Shown in pieces: positions 10,474-22,275 of a stretch of DNA of 64,000 nt. The DNA comes from Chlorophyllum brunneum (lineage: Eukaryota; Basidiomycota; Agaricomycetes; Agaricales; Agaricaceae). How positions within the stretch are numbered: position 1 is the first letter of the stretch; the number at the start of each line of letters is the position of its first letter. The notes under the pieces are model-generated. The model was not told the origin of the DNA. It worked only from the letters and a program-made list of their open reading frames with translations, and did no database searches. The DNA lies in contig OY756145.1 in NCBI GenBank assembly GCA_963576785.1, positions 744,001 to 808,000 of the forward strand, in the 5' to 3' direction. The position numbers and the translations under genes are program-made.

Positions 10474-13280
10474 ATGGGCCGGTTCCGACGTTTCTTCAAC
10501 AGCATCCTTAGGCGTTTCTCCCCTCATGCTGGTACTCAGAACGTGTCTACATCTAGTCTTGGTCTGTGGATTGTTGAGTACTTCCGATCGGGGGCTGATA
10601 TCAAGCTTGCAGGATCTACCCCCCAAGGCTCCCAAGAAGTAGTCGTGTTATCGCCTTCCAGCGAAGAGGTGCCAGCACCATTATCCCAGGTAGAACCGCC
10701 TCAGTATCTGTCATCGTCCCCTAAAAGCAACAGTCCACCCCCGGTTCATCATTCAGGTGCGGCTCTCAGTAGCAACGGAAAGATATTGAACTGTGACCAT
10801 TCCCAAGTCTCTGTTAGCTATCAAACTTCGATGACCAACAACACTACTGAGGGTGGGTTGACTGTGAACGTCGTCCAGCTCTGATGATCCAATGAATCGT
10901 CCACAGACTCATCCGATGTTGCACGCCAGGGTCTATTCCAGAACGCAACCAACTTCTCAATAAATCAGCCAATTATGGGAGAGCATGTTGAAATTCATCA
11001 ACAAAACTCAAACAGTGAGTGCTCGCTAATATGCCTCTACCCAGAACAATCACCGAAGAACTGCCTAAGTATTCGAAAATATGAGACTCAACTATGTTAT
11101 TCGTGGTGCCGAATTCGACTCCGCCGATCGTGATTATCCTCCTCAGTGTCACCCAGGCACCAGAGTACGATTCCTTGGCGAACTTCAGACTCACATCCGT
11201 TCGGGAACGAAGATGGTCTGGGTACGGGGACCAGCCGGCGTTGGCAAGTCCGCCATCATGCAGACATTCGCCGAAACCATACCTCCTGATTTTATTTGTA
11301 CTACACTCTTCCTTTCTCGGCCCAACAAACGCGATGACCCCAAGAAGGTTTTCTCCACATTGGCATATCGCCTGGTCGACAATGGATCCTATCGCCAATA
11401 CCTTGGAGGGAAATTGACGATGGACTCTGGCTTTTTGGATAAATCTATCGAGGAACAGTTCAAGCGCCTTTTCGTCACCCCTTTCATTGACAATCGCATT
11501 GACACTGGTTCCCAGCCCTGGGTCGTACTGCTCGACGGCTTGGATGAGTGCAAAGGCGAGCAGGAGCAGGGCCGGATTGTGGATGTTATCCGCGAGTCTA
11601 TCCTCCGCCATGGACACTCGATGCCCTTTGTGTGGGTTATTGCGAGTCGACCCGAAGCGCATCTGAGTGGACCTTTTACCCAAGTGGAAAAGGAGATCGG
11701 CGCATTCTGGACATTGGAAATTCCGATTGATTCCGATGAAGCATTGCAAGACGTTGAGCGCCATCTTCGTGCGGCATTCGCGAAAATTCGACGGGACTAC
11801 TCGGATATGGTACCATCACGTTGGCCATCGGAAGGCGACATTTTGAAATTCCTGGAAGCCTGCTCTGGACTGTTTGTTTTTGCTTCGGTTTCCATGGCAT
11901 ATATCGCAGAATCCAACCCCGTGCTTCGCTTTGCGCATATCCTGACCTTGACCACACAACATAATACGAATTCCGATGGCGTGTGTCCACCAACAAAGAA
12001 TCCCTTCGAGATGCTTGATCTATTATATACAACGATCATGTCTGATATCCCACCCGAGTCCCTTCCCACCACGAAAGCGATTCTTGGCTTTCGTCTCCTC
12101 GGCCAACTCGTCGGGCATCCCCGTGATGGTATATTTATGGTGATGCCTAACTTACTCGAAATCTGTAATATCCTGGGACTCAAGCAGCACATGGCTTATG
12201 CTGCCTTGCGGAGGCTTAATTCGGTTCTCGCTTTCCCGTCTCAGAGGTCCCCCGATGACGGTGTCTGGTTCCTCCATACGTCTTTCTCCGATTTTCTCAA
12301 GGATGAGTCTCGTTCCCATTTCTATCACATCGACCTGAATGAAGAGTTGGAGAGGATATGGTGGCGGTATGTTGAGATTATCAGGCAATCCACAAACTCA
12401 GCAGGTACGTTCTTTACTGCTATTCAATGCGTCCGAGGTTATAAATTCAAACAGATGATGTTGCTCTCTCCTGGGAGCATTGGATGATAGGTAACACGGA
12501 ACTCCGAAGAGACCTACTCAGGATAGCAGACCATAAATGGTTGGAGATAGTAATTGGCTGCTGCCACACCAGTTGTCCTTCGATCCCGTGCAAAGCTGCG
12601 GATTCTTACCGGTTTTTACCGAGCACTTCTGACCTGATTGAAGTTTTGCAAGATATTCGCCCAGCCCCCTTCGGACCTGGAAATACCAATGTAGTTCTGT
12701 TTCGTGACTGGCTTTCCAGCCATGTATGTCGGCCCACTTACTCAGAAAAGCTCCCCTGAACAATTAGATACAGTCCCCACCTGAACTTCGTCAACAGATG
12801 ATACTCAAAGAATACAACGGCAGTGAAATTGATGAAATTGAAGTAAATAGCATGTTTGAAGGGTTGGATCTACAGCGTTGGGGCTACTTAGGAATGGGTG
12901 ATTGGCGTAGAGCCTACCTCGACCCGATCGAGCTGACCGTGAGTTGATTGCCGTAGTACGATGTTTCTTAGTCTAATCAACATTTTTTCTTCGAGGACCT
13001 CAACTCTTCCAAATGGAATGAATTAAAGCGGCTCCCTCAGTCCGAGGATGATGTGTGGATTGGGCCCCTACCCTCAGATTGGACGATTCTCTACCATTTG
13101 CTGAAGAGGAAGATGAACAGGACTACTCTGGTCACGGTTATCAAAATGCGCACATCCGATTATGTTGCAGTCATTGGGACCCCCGACTATGAATCGATTT
13201 GGAGTGAATGGGAAATTTCTCATGTGATAGTTCCTTATCACCCAAGGTCAACGGAAGAGTCCGAATCGAGTCCATTGTAA
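10474..13280 (+). CDS. NACHT-domain STAND NTPase (NLR-like), NLR-A
   Basis: Six exons (10474-10852, 10907-11014, 11070-12404, 12455-12723, 12774-12938, 12996-13280) give 846 residues. The N-terminus starts MGRFRRFFNSILRRF and is followed by a Ser/Pro-rich linker. The segment GLFQNATNFSINQP is of the kind found just before the NACHT domain in mushroom NLRs (from memory). Walker A is GPAGVGKSA at about residue 216; Walker B is WVVLLDGLDEC at about 314; a sensor-like arginine lies in VIASRPEAHL. After the winged-helix region come about 280 residues with no WD40, ankyrin or TPR repeats, including GDWRRAYLDP and EDDVWIGPLPSDW, of unknown fold. Proteins of this class are signalling switches in non-self recognition and programmed cell death; that role is inferred. 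It converges with the methyltransferase downstream. A decayed inverted copy lies at 1-2001. Confidence 0.88.
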
Positions 13281-13571
13281 TGTTAGGTGAAACTAATGTT
13301 ATATGTTGCACCCATCACAAATTAAGATTGCTAAGCGTTCAGATCTCCGGATGGCCGTCTCCATGGGATGCGCGGGAAAGCCAGCACGACAAGATGCTGC
13401 TTTCTTGGACTATCTGATGAGCCTGTTTGAATGTGGATATCGGTATAGCCGGCAAGGATATATGTACAGAATATAAATCAAAGGGGGTTTGTTAGCACAG
13501 TACGAGCGAATACACCTGATCGCCAGCGACACGACCAATAATAGGCTTTACCGCAGGAATCGGATCCCAGC

Positions 13572-14685
13572 TCACGAGTTCTCTTTCCAGCCTATCCATA
13601 CGACATATGGTCCAGAAACCATATCCCAAGGGCCCCGATAGACCTTCCATCCCGGGATAGCAAGCCACAGGTCAAGAAATTCTCGAATGACTTGCTCGCT
13701 GCGGAGCTCGGAGACAACAATGACTGCCGTTCTACTTGGTGCCGCGAGATAGTCTATTGTCTCGACGAGAGGAGAGAGGAGAGAGGGATGGTAAATGCAA
13801 TCAATGATGAGGAGTACGTCAACTACCTCTTCAGTTGGATATAGTGATTGACGGCGGTGCTGGGGGGTGTTCTTCAACAAGATCCAATCGAGGGATCGGG
13901 CCTGGATATTTGGAAGAACAGTTGTGGGCCCTGGAGGGTGTTTCATCCGAATATTCTTTTGGATCAATGGTATAAGTTCCTGGATATCGGTGGCCGTGTA
14001 GCGACGGCAAAGGGGAGAGACAAGCAAGCTCAGGATGCCAGTTCCAGACCTGTAAGGACGTCAGTTCACGCAACCAAGAGGGGTAGGTAGGGGCCATACC
14101 CGAGCTCAAGGATATGCTGATCCTTGAGCAAGTCAAGGTCGAACATACATTCCTGGGGTTTGAGATGAACTTGCTGGAGGACTACGCGGGCAAAATCGAC
14201 GCTTGATTTCATCGACGGGGTCAGCTGCAGAATCGGTCAGTAGTATACGCTATACCTAGCATGCCACAGGACACTTCCAGTGTCACCTTTGCGACTTCGT
14301 AAAGCGGTAGTGTCCTGTGCTAGGTCGATCTCGATGGTCTTGTCTTCGATACGCCGTATTCGGTTTTTTGTTTTGTTCTTCATTCGCTTTTTGGGCCCAA
14401 GTTCAATTTCCGCAGAATCAATCGGTATATCTCCTCCTTTTAGTTCTATCGTTACAGTCAGAACATTCTGCCTTGAGTCGACGTGGCCGAGCCCACGAAG
14501 TCGATCAGGAGGAGTATTGGAGGTTCTCCTCTGCAGCTCGGAATACAGCAAGAAAACCTGGAGAAAGTGGGGTTCGTCGGTGCTCTGGTATCCTCAGAGC
14601 CAAAGCAACTTACTTCTTCGTCTGCATCCACTACATTTTCCGAGTTTGTGGGAAGTCTGACCGCATTGATGAGTAGTGGGTTCAT
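13572..14685 (-). CDS. METTL21-like class I methyltransferase (protein-lysine methyltransferase family)
   Basis: Four exons (14685-14614, 14557-14256, 14201-14100, 14049-13572) give 317 residues. SAM-binding motif I is ILELGSGTG, formed across the last splice. Motif II is in RRYTATDI, and the post-motif VVDVLLIIDCIYHP corresponds to the D/E-x-x-Y/F-type segment of the METTL21/EEF-lysine methyltransferase group. Upstream, GSVLWHAS matches the region where these enzymes read 'G..vW.as'. A basic stretch (KKRMKNKTKNRIRR) interrupts the N-terminal beta region. It probably methylates a lysine of a protein substrate using SAM; the substrate cannot be read from sequence. The ATG at 14685 is the first in frame. 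It faces NLR-A tail to tail with 291 bases between stops. Confidence 0.85.
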
Positions 14686-15182
14686 ACTCAACCCAACTGA
14701 CTATAATTTCCGCTCGAGGCCCGGCCGTCACTGGTATTGTACAACGCGTGACGTCACGCGCCTCAACTTGTCTGCTTCGATTTCAGTTTCGCCTGCCACG
14801 ACACCATGGGCCATTCGCGATGTTCTCTGGCCTGGAACCATGTAAAGGAGAAGACAGTTGGCAAACGTTGCTCTCAACCTGACTGAGTAGTGTGCGGACT
14901 AGCACTATCCTCGCCTCCAAGCAGATATTACTCTTGAAGCTGTGTGGCATTCCGTAGCTCAAATGGAGAACGCCCAGGCCTCTGCGCCGCTCACCCACTG
15001 TCTCGTTAGGACTGTGGCTGACAACCTCCGCTGGCATCATAACAGCCTGGAACAAATGGGCCAGTCTACAATCTCCCCCTCTTTTTGCTTTCGTTGTTGT
15101 TCGTTTCTCGCTCATGTTTCTTCCTTTCCTCAAACATCTGCCTTCGTATCATCTTCTCCATAGTCTCGACAAGATCAACACA
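14686..15182. other. Divergent intergenic region
   Basis: The promoter region between the methyltransferase and kinase 1, pyrimidine-rich near 15070-15150. An in-frame upstream ATG for the kinase exists at 15114; the one at 15183 has the better context (ACACAATGG). No other gene is seen. Confidence 0.5.
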
Positions 15183-17256
15183 ATGGTCGTTGTTGATATG
15201 CTGCTTCAGCTTCGTCTGCTTTGGCACTATATTTTTCAAACCTTGGGGGTCCTTGCTGTCATAAATTTCACGATGCGCTACGCCTGCGCCTTGTGCTCGC
15301 TTGTGCAAGCATTCTTGGCCATTCCCTCCTTCTTTGTCGTGCTCATTCAAGCGGTCGCATTTTCCCTCTTGCGAACAACTCTCAATTTCGCCAGCCGTCT
15401 CCCTCGACAATTCGTCAGACTCGCTTGGAAACCATGTGTTTTCCACTCTCGGAGTCTCCGTAGACAAGGTTATACTTGGGTCCGAACAGTAACGAAAGAT
15501 ATGGCGCTTCGATGGGTGCTCTGTCTCCTTAAACCTTGGCTGACCGCTTTCTTCCTATGGACCGTGGAGGTCAACTATTCACTCATCCGGCGTATCAACA
15601 CACTCCTTCGAGTCTTGCAAGAAGCCGAGGACCGCGTTTCTAGTTATCCCCAGCAGCGAGACAGCCGTGATTTTGTACACTCGGACGGTGGGACAGCGAA
15701 GTACTTCAGAGCAACGGCAAGATCAGAATGCATTACGTCCAGGCCGGCAACGAGAACCACCCTCGTAGGAGAACTGACAGCGAAGCTCGAAGAAATCGAC
15801 ACACTTCTCTTTGATGCCCATTCGACTCAGCTGTGCACGCCTCCAGCCACCCCAGATACCGACTCACCCAGTGAGTTCGGTTGCGGCACTCCATATGCTA
15901 CCAGGGTCTGGTCGCGCACGACCATATCTCGGATCACACCCATTGCCTCTGCATCTTCTTCGTCAGCCACACCTCCCAAAGTTCTCGTCGATGCTGCCCA
16001 CCCTGAGCCAAGCGCGCTACCATCACTCGGTTCCAATCCACTCTCCTCGTTCGATTATACCGACCTTTTCATGAGGACACTGATCTTGAACGAGAAAATC
16101 GGCGAGGGTGCTTACGGCCATATCTATCGTGGGACTGGCAAAGGGGGAAGACTTTTCGCGATCAAAATAATGGAGAGAGATGGTACTTTCGACCAAGACA
16201 CTGCATTCCAAGAGGAGATCGACGCTATGGAGCGAGCGGTTTCTTCCGACTGGGTGGCGAAGCTGAAGTATTGGCAGTGCTCGGAGGAACATATTTTGCT
16301 TGCTATGGTGAGCAATGAGCCTAATATCCTCCGGCGTCGCTCCCTGACAAAATCACATCCCAGACATTCCTCTCAGGTGGAAACATCTACGACTACGCCA
16401 AGTCCCAGCAAACCTGCGAATCTGAGCTTGCAATCTTTTGGACTGCCGAAATAGTAAGCATTGTCAGTCTTCTTTCTAGCTCTCCTAATACAACCTCTTG
16501 CTCAGCTTGTCGGTCTCCACTCCCTCCACACGCTTGGCATCATCCATCGCGACATCAAGCCCGAGAACATTATGCTCAACGCTTCTGGTCACATCAAAAT
16601 CATCGATTTTGGCCTCGCCAAGCTCTTCGACCACGATGTTGTCTCCAAGGACCAATGGCCATTGTTTCATAGCTTGAAAAGGACCGGAGGCGACCTGTTC
16701 CCTCAGATCTGGGCTTTAGAGACTAATCCTCATACGACCAATGAGGCTTTTGGTACGCAGGGTTTCGCTCCTCCTGAAGTCTGGCAGCGCAGACATTATA
16801 GCTATGGGGTTGATTACTTTGCCATGGCATGCGTGCTTTACGAACTCCTGACCGACAAGGTGTGTGTTCTACTACTCTGGCGGTCGGGGACTAACTTCTG
16901 GATCAGCTTCCTTTCGCTTACGACCCAGCTACGGACAACTACGATATAATGACCATTGCTGTCGATCCCCATTATTCATTACCTGAGGTCCAGCGCGATT
17001 TCCTGAAGAAAGTTCGCCTTTTTTCTCTGGCTGGGTTGTTGGTTGTTGGCTCACGAGGTCTTTTTCCGTGTTCCCAGGCCCTTATGCCTAACCCTGTACT
17101 CCGCCCGAGCGTCTCTCACATGAAGAAACACCCTTTGTTTAAAGATATGTACGTTCTTTATCTTCATTGGGAGCAGGATAACCTCTGATGCGTTCGTATG
17201 ATAGTGACTGGAAGGCACTTGCGCGACGTGAAGTAGATCCTCCTATCATCTTCTGA
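15183..17256 (+). CDS. Membrane-anchored serine/threonine protein kinase (kinase 1)
   Basis: Six exons (15183-16307, 16364-16453, 16506-16859, 16907-17011, 17078-17148, 17205-17256) give 598 residues. The first 90 residues contain two or three long hydrophobic stretches (such as [20 protein letters not shown]), so the protein is probably membrane-bound. A Ser/Thr-rich linker follows. The kinase domain begins near residue 300: glycine loop GEGAYG, lysine in FAIKIM, catalytic loop [11 protein letters not shown], and FAPPEVW in place of the usual APE. The end [20 protein letters not shown] looks like the start of an AGC-kinase C-tail. A paralogue with the same exon layout is at 48868-51142. Substrate and pathway are unknown. 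The in-frame ATG at 15114 would add 23 residues. Confidence 0.88.
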
Positions 17257-18291
17257 AATATCAAACACAATGGTAAACTTTGTAACTTCTTCTGAGTGCT
17301 CTGGGGGTCGCGTTGCGTCATTTTACATGTTTCAATACCTTTTCATATATCCTTCTCTTAAAGAATTTACGCTAGCGAGTATTTAGCCCTTATTCATTTC
17401 CATTTCATAGATGCCCTTTATGTCATACCATAACTTGTGCATATCTGACGCATTCCAGAAGAGTGGCGAGCCTTTCCGGACTCGACAGTGACAGGGCCAG
17501 TGTAAGGGATTCTACGCCCTTCCCATGAATCGTCATATCTCCCAATGTCTTTAATGATAGAAGCATCGAGTGAACAAAAGCACAGGGGCAACACTAGATG
17601 GTTATTATCCATCTGACAATAACCATCTCGTATGCCGGACGTCAGAAGTTGCTGCTTATTGTGTCTTGTCTACAGCTATTTTTAGACACAACAATAAAGG
17701 GCGGCTCAAGAAAGAAAAATACAGCACTCAAGGGGAAAGAAGGATTCAGGTCGGTCAGCCGGCGTGTGAGCCAGTTTCTGCATTCACCATCTCTCTCAAA
17801 CAACCATTCAGGAACTACACAAAGTCGAGTCAGCGTGTCCAAGAACAAGACTTCACTGATGCAGAATATTTCCATTTTAGTCTCAAAGGCACTCTGGCCA
17901 AAAGCGGAGGTATCTTTGTGGGCGCCGTCAAAATTTACATCCCTGCTTCCTATTTGGGACATGTCCTTCTTCCTCGGTTCCCCATTTCTTTGTGCCTTCG
18001 GACGTGAGATACAACGGCATGGTTTACGGACTTTTCATTCCAACCCTGTGGTTTCGGGAACAATGTGCCATGACTCTTGGGTATAAGTAGGCCGTACAAT
18101 GTTTGACGACACTCACCAGCCTTTGGTGCCCTCCTACTCCCAATATTGTGTCGCCCCCCACGCACCCTGGTCTTTCCACCATAGACTTCCTCCTCTCAAG
18201 ACCCATTACACCCAAGGCTTTCCTCTCCGAATTCATTTCCGACTACACACTATTCTCATCCAAGTCGTCCTCTCGAACACATAATATCAAA
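17257..18291. other. Intergenic, 1 kb
   Basis: No supported gene. Open frames of 100-160 codons exist on both strands (for example 17570-18007 plus and 17642-17962 minus) but they overlap each other and lack motifs and splice logic. The last 200 bases before 18292 are C/T-rich and fit a promoter. Confidence 0.45.
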
Positions 18292-18688
18292 ATGCTGAAC
18301 AACGGTGCTGTTGCTGTTGCCATCGTCAGGCGTCAGGTCATGGTCGTCCAAGGTACTTCATTCTCTTCTTTATATTCAATCCTTTTGCTGATATATATAA
18401 TTTTTATCAGCCGCTCGTGCACACACTAAACGCGATAAATACCTCGACGTCCAAACATACTCGCCTTTTGGTGAACGCATCTTCCTCGCATCCGAAGTTC
18501 CCAGCGCACGTATCGCTGCATCGGATATCCTGAGCGTCTTTGATGGCCCTACACCAGCCTCCTGCTCAGGATGCACACCTGAAATGATTGAACTTCAACC
18601 TCAGGCCTTCTCGGAATACTTGGCGCACTCTGAGCGTCAACAGAAACAGTTTGAGGATATGTGGTGTGCTTGGACTGCTAAGCACTGA
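18292..18688 (+). CDS. Small conserved-looking protein of unknown function
   Basis: Two exons (18292-18352, 18411-18688) encode 112 residues, starting MLNNGAVAVAIVRRQVMVVQ and ending MWCAWTAKH. The start context (TATCAAAATGC), the GTACTT donor, a 58-base AT-rich intron and a TCAG acceptor make a clean model. The C-terminal half is mildly acidic with a Cys-x-x-Cys pair (ASCSGCTP). The first 20 residues are hydrophobic with two arginines, which could be a short mitochondrial or membrane signal. I do not recognise the family. Flanks on both sides are gene-free, so the context gives no clue. Confidence 0.6.
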
Positions 18689-19309
18689 AGTGGGCTATTT
18701 GAAGTAGATTTTTTTTGGCAGTGGTGGATGATACCCCAATCGATCCATGAACCGTATAGCACGTTTACGGTACTGTGCTCTTTGTTGCATCCTGCAGTTT
18801 TCTTTCACCAACCCCCCTAATCACTAGTTATACCCCACGACTTCTCTAACCATCCCTTCACCCCACTTGTAGCGATAGTATTCTCGGAACCTCTTATCTA
18901 CCAGCTGTATTTTTAGTACCTGCCCTTGTATCTTACTATGTATGTGAAAACCCTATGGAATATGATGATACTTTCTATACATTTGTTTATTCCTGACTTG
19001 AGGGAGAGGACTGGAATGTTGTTCGAGGGCTTATCTTTCTTTCCAGCATCCGCAACCCATAAGAGAGCGTATGTATGTATATATAGTATACAACATTACG
19101 ATATAAATAAGCTGTACACTAAGTATAGAGGTATGGGAGACGATATTCACGAGGGGGTTACTGTACAAGACCTTAAATATCAGCCAAGATGGGATAGGAA
19201 GGCGGAGAAGACAAGCGGAGTGATAAAAACCCAGTGTAGCATCTGCTTGCTGAAAATCTCACCCTCCTAATGAGGGAATAGAATAGCTATTAAGAAAAAA
19301 GTGATATCA
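18689..19309. other. Intergenic
   Basis: No gene supported. AT-rich, with TATATATAG-type runs around 19078-19090. It probably contains the 3' ends of both neighbours, which converge here. Confidence 0.45.
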
Positions 19310-22183
19310 TCATGCTGCCAGCGTCGCTGTGGGATCACGGAAAATCTGAGGATGATCAGTCACCAGTCCGCAAAAAATAAGGCAGTCAAAGGAAGACGAA
19401 CTTTGATATCCCAAATATCTCCAACTTTTTGTTCAACAACATCTTCCCCGTCTAACATTAGCCCTTCTTCTTCTTTCACCGATGGCTCTAGTTTTAGTCC
19501 TTGTTCATTGGCCAGGTGCAACAAACAGATGAAACAGAAACTCGTGCTGATCTCCTCCATCTTTTCCTTCGGATACGTCTTCTGCAACCCAGTGATGACT
19601 TGGCCGAATTGACGCGCTTCCAGTGGATCTGTCAGCGGTTTATCGGAGTCAACGTCCTGTCATACGGCATTAGCCCTTCAATTGCATCAGGAATTTGCAC
19701 CCAAAACGCACCATCTCGTCTTCGCTTTCGTCCTCCTCTTTCTTGTGTGGTACGACAATGTCCAAGCCTCTCCAAATATTATCCTTCAACTTCCTCACAT
19801 CGACCCTCTTTGCCCTCTTTGCATAATTGACAGCTTCCGGGCGGACACGTTTCTTCTGATTCTGCGTCGACGCGAGTAAATCCTGTTCGTCATCATCCCC
19901 ACCTTGTGGGAGGCCGTCACCATCGTCATCGAAACCAGGCCCATCGAAACCAGGTCCGTCGTCGTAGTCGTCTTGGAAAAATTGGGTATTGAAGGGAACG
20001 TTAGCGTTTCCATCTAGATGTATAGACATTGGTTTGACTTGGTCAGAAGGAAAGTATGACTTTGCACAAACCTTCGTCAATGTCTTCGTCTTCTCTGCGA
20101 CCGTTTGCCTGATCGGCAGCGGCTTGAGCCCAGAAATTGACATCCACTTCACCATCACCATCTTCGTTAATCTTGACCCTTCGTCCGCGCATTCTTAGCT
20201 ATAGATACTTTAGACAGCAGCAATACCAGAGGAGAACAGACTACAAACTTCGAACTTGGGCTTCAGGAACAACCTCACGAGTTGTCGACTTGAGAAGTGC
20301 ATATCATCGGGTAGTCGATGATCGTTTTTCTTCTCCGTCGTTTTCTTCTTGTTCTTCTTGGCTGCAGCACCGGTACCTGGCAGATTGATACTTTGGCCTT
20401 TCCCAACGGGTGCAAAGAGCTCTTTGCTGAGCTCTTTGAGATCTTTGTCGAGTGGCTTAAAGAAGTCGATTGTAAACGCTTCTTTCTTCTCTTTCTTTTT
20501 GGCTTTAGCATTGGTGTCACCTTCGGCTATGACATAAGTCAGTTGAATGCGGGCTTAGGAGGGAGGGCAAAGCATACGTTTTCGGATGATCTTGCGCAAT
20601 TTCCAATGCTCAGGCCCGGCCCAGTTCTTCATAAAGTTCTTGTCAAAGTAGTCAAGAGCTCCATTATCATCCGCATCGGCCATGGCCATTACCAAATCCC
20701 TTTGATTTGGCACCTTGCGCGGGTCAAAGGGAACATATGGGCCTGTTGCGGCTCCTTCGCCCTCTCCTTCGCCACTAGGACCAGCGGCGTCGCTGCTTCC
20801 CATATAATCGTCGCCTGCTATGGGTCCGCCAAAGTCCTCGTTGACGGCATCGGGCCCGCTGAAGAAATCTTCTACGGGCGCAGCGTCGTCTCCGAAGTGG
20901 TCGCCACCCATATAAAATGCGGGAGCACCTGTGTCGTCGTCGTCGTCGTCATCGTCGTCATTACCCTCTCCAATGGTGTTGAAAAAGGGCGCGTTGAGGA
21001 AAGCAAAGGAATTTCCGGAAAACTCGAAACCTGCAAGAGAGGGTGCAATCTCCTGGTCTTCAATTGCTGATAAGTCGGGTAGAAACTGAACTGCAATAGG
21101 GTCATGAGCGAGGGCTGCGAATAAGATTGAAAAAAGCTTACGTAGAGAGGTGATATCTACTTCTGAGTGTAGTTCTTCGACTTTGTCTTCATCATCGTCC
21201 ATTTTTCGCTTCGAATCGCCTGCATCGAAGATGATTCTGAGAGCATCCTCATCCGAGCCCAAACTGAGGTGGTTCATGAGCAAGCCAGAAGCACCTCCTT
21301 CATCAAAGTCGGCAGATGTCTTTTTGAACAAAGGGTCGACATGGAATTCGAGCTCGAGCTTCTTGCTTCGGAGCTGCGATGGGTCCTTTGCGAGGGTTGC
21401 TGCTGGTCTGTGGGACTTCTTTTTCTTTGCTTGTGTTGGATCGGCGTCTGGGTTATCAGAATTGTTGTCGTCCTCGTCGCCGTCACGGCCTTGGTTAGCA
21501 AGGCTACCAAGGAGTCTTCCTGTCTCGGTTCCAACACTGTCGACACGGCTCGTCCAGATCTTTACACATCCATCAAGTGTACATGAGGCACGCTGGAAGT
21601 TGATGGAGTTGTCGTCGCTGTTCCGTAGCAGCGACATGTCATGGAAATAATCAATGAGGGCGAAGTTCCATGAATTGGTGGCATTGATTTTCTGAGCACA
21701 AGTAAATGAGGTTCAGGTCCAAGATGTAGTGAAAGGCCATACATTGTCTGTCGCCATTTTCATCCATTCCTCGAAGTTCGAGCTCATGACATCTGGCGGA
21801 ACGTTCATCTCTGCTGGTGGCGCGACGGTGTTAATCTGCTGCTTCTGCCTATTTGACCGCGACGGTTCAGCGTTTTCTTGATCAGCGGGATTCTCCCCGG
21901 AAGGTCCACCCATTGCCAAATCGTCGGCCACTGTCAGTTTCGTGCTCTTCCGTCTACGCCTCTTCTCTGCCGCGTCATCATTGAGATTGACAGACTTGAG
22001 GGGGAGGCGGGAAGGATCCATGTTCGTGAAGCTTCCATCAGCATCTGGGTGATGCGCCTCGCTCAGGCGTTTCTTGAGATTTGTTTTCTGGGGTCGCGGT
22101 GTTTCCTGTGCTGACTCGTAGTCGGTGTCATCGTCGTGGGTGGGCTCGTCCTGTAGCCGGAGTCGGCGCGCTGTGCCGCCCAT
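19310..22183 (-). CDS. BRN1: Condensin complex subunit 2 (kleisin, Barren/Brn1/Cnd2)
   Basis: This kleisin bridges the SMC2/SMC4 heads in condensin and is needed for chromosome condensation. Exon 1 (22183-21743) encodes a basic N-terminus. Across the splice, EEWMKMATDN joins KINATNSWNFALIDYF (exon 2, 21691-21142). Then come DNSINFQRASCTLDGCVKIW and SRVDSVGTETGRLL, a signature of the family. Exon 3 (21090-20578) has an Asp run and FDPRKVPNQRDLV. Exon 4 starts at 20526. LFLKPKFELRMRGRRVKINE follows a GTTTGT donor, and the C-terminal winged-helix part reads STSFCFICLLHLANEQGLKL. The last exon ends IFRDPTATLAA at 19310. Seven introns were inferred; the total is roughly 880 residues, normal for fungi. 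It is divergent from the coiled-coil gene, with 92 bases between starts. Confidence 0.95.
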
Positions 22184-22275
22184 TCAACTTGGTCCTCAAC
22201 AAAGGTAGGTGGCCACACGTGATCGCTATCTGCGTCGCGTAATTTCGTGACGGTCACGCGGTCGACGCGCCGAGT
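22184..22275. promoter_or_regulatory. Compact bidirectional promoter
   Basis: Only 92 bases separate the condensin start (minus) from the coiled-coil protein start (plus). The stretch is GC-rich with CACGTG at 22215-22220, an E-box type palindrome. Shared control of the two genes is inferred. Confidence 0.5.

Noticed and set aside
10973..11764. 263-codon open frame on the minus strand
   Set aside because: It is antisense to the NACHT exon of NLR-A, and its counterpart at 815-1435 is antisense to the decayed copy. It exists only because the NACHT frame's codon pattern leaves the antisense frame open.
17570..18007. 145- and 162-codon plus-strand frames and a 106-codon minus-strand frame
   Set aside because: Mutually overlapping frames without motifs, splice logic or a plausible promoter.
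20318..21070. 250-codon plus-strand frame with Val-rich repeats
   Set aside because: Antisense to condensin BRN1, including its Asp-run (repeated GTC on the plus strand). The minus-strand protein has family motifs.
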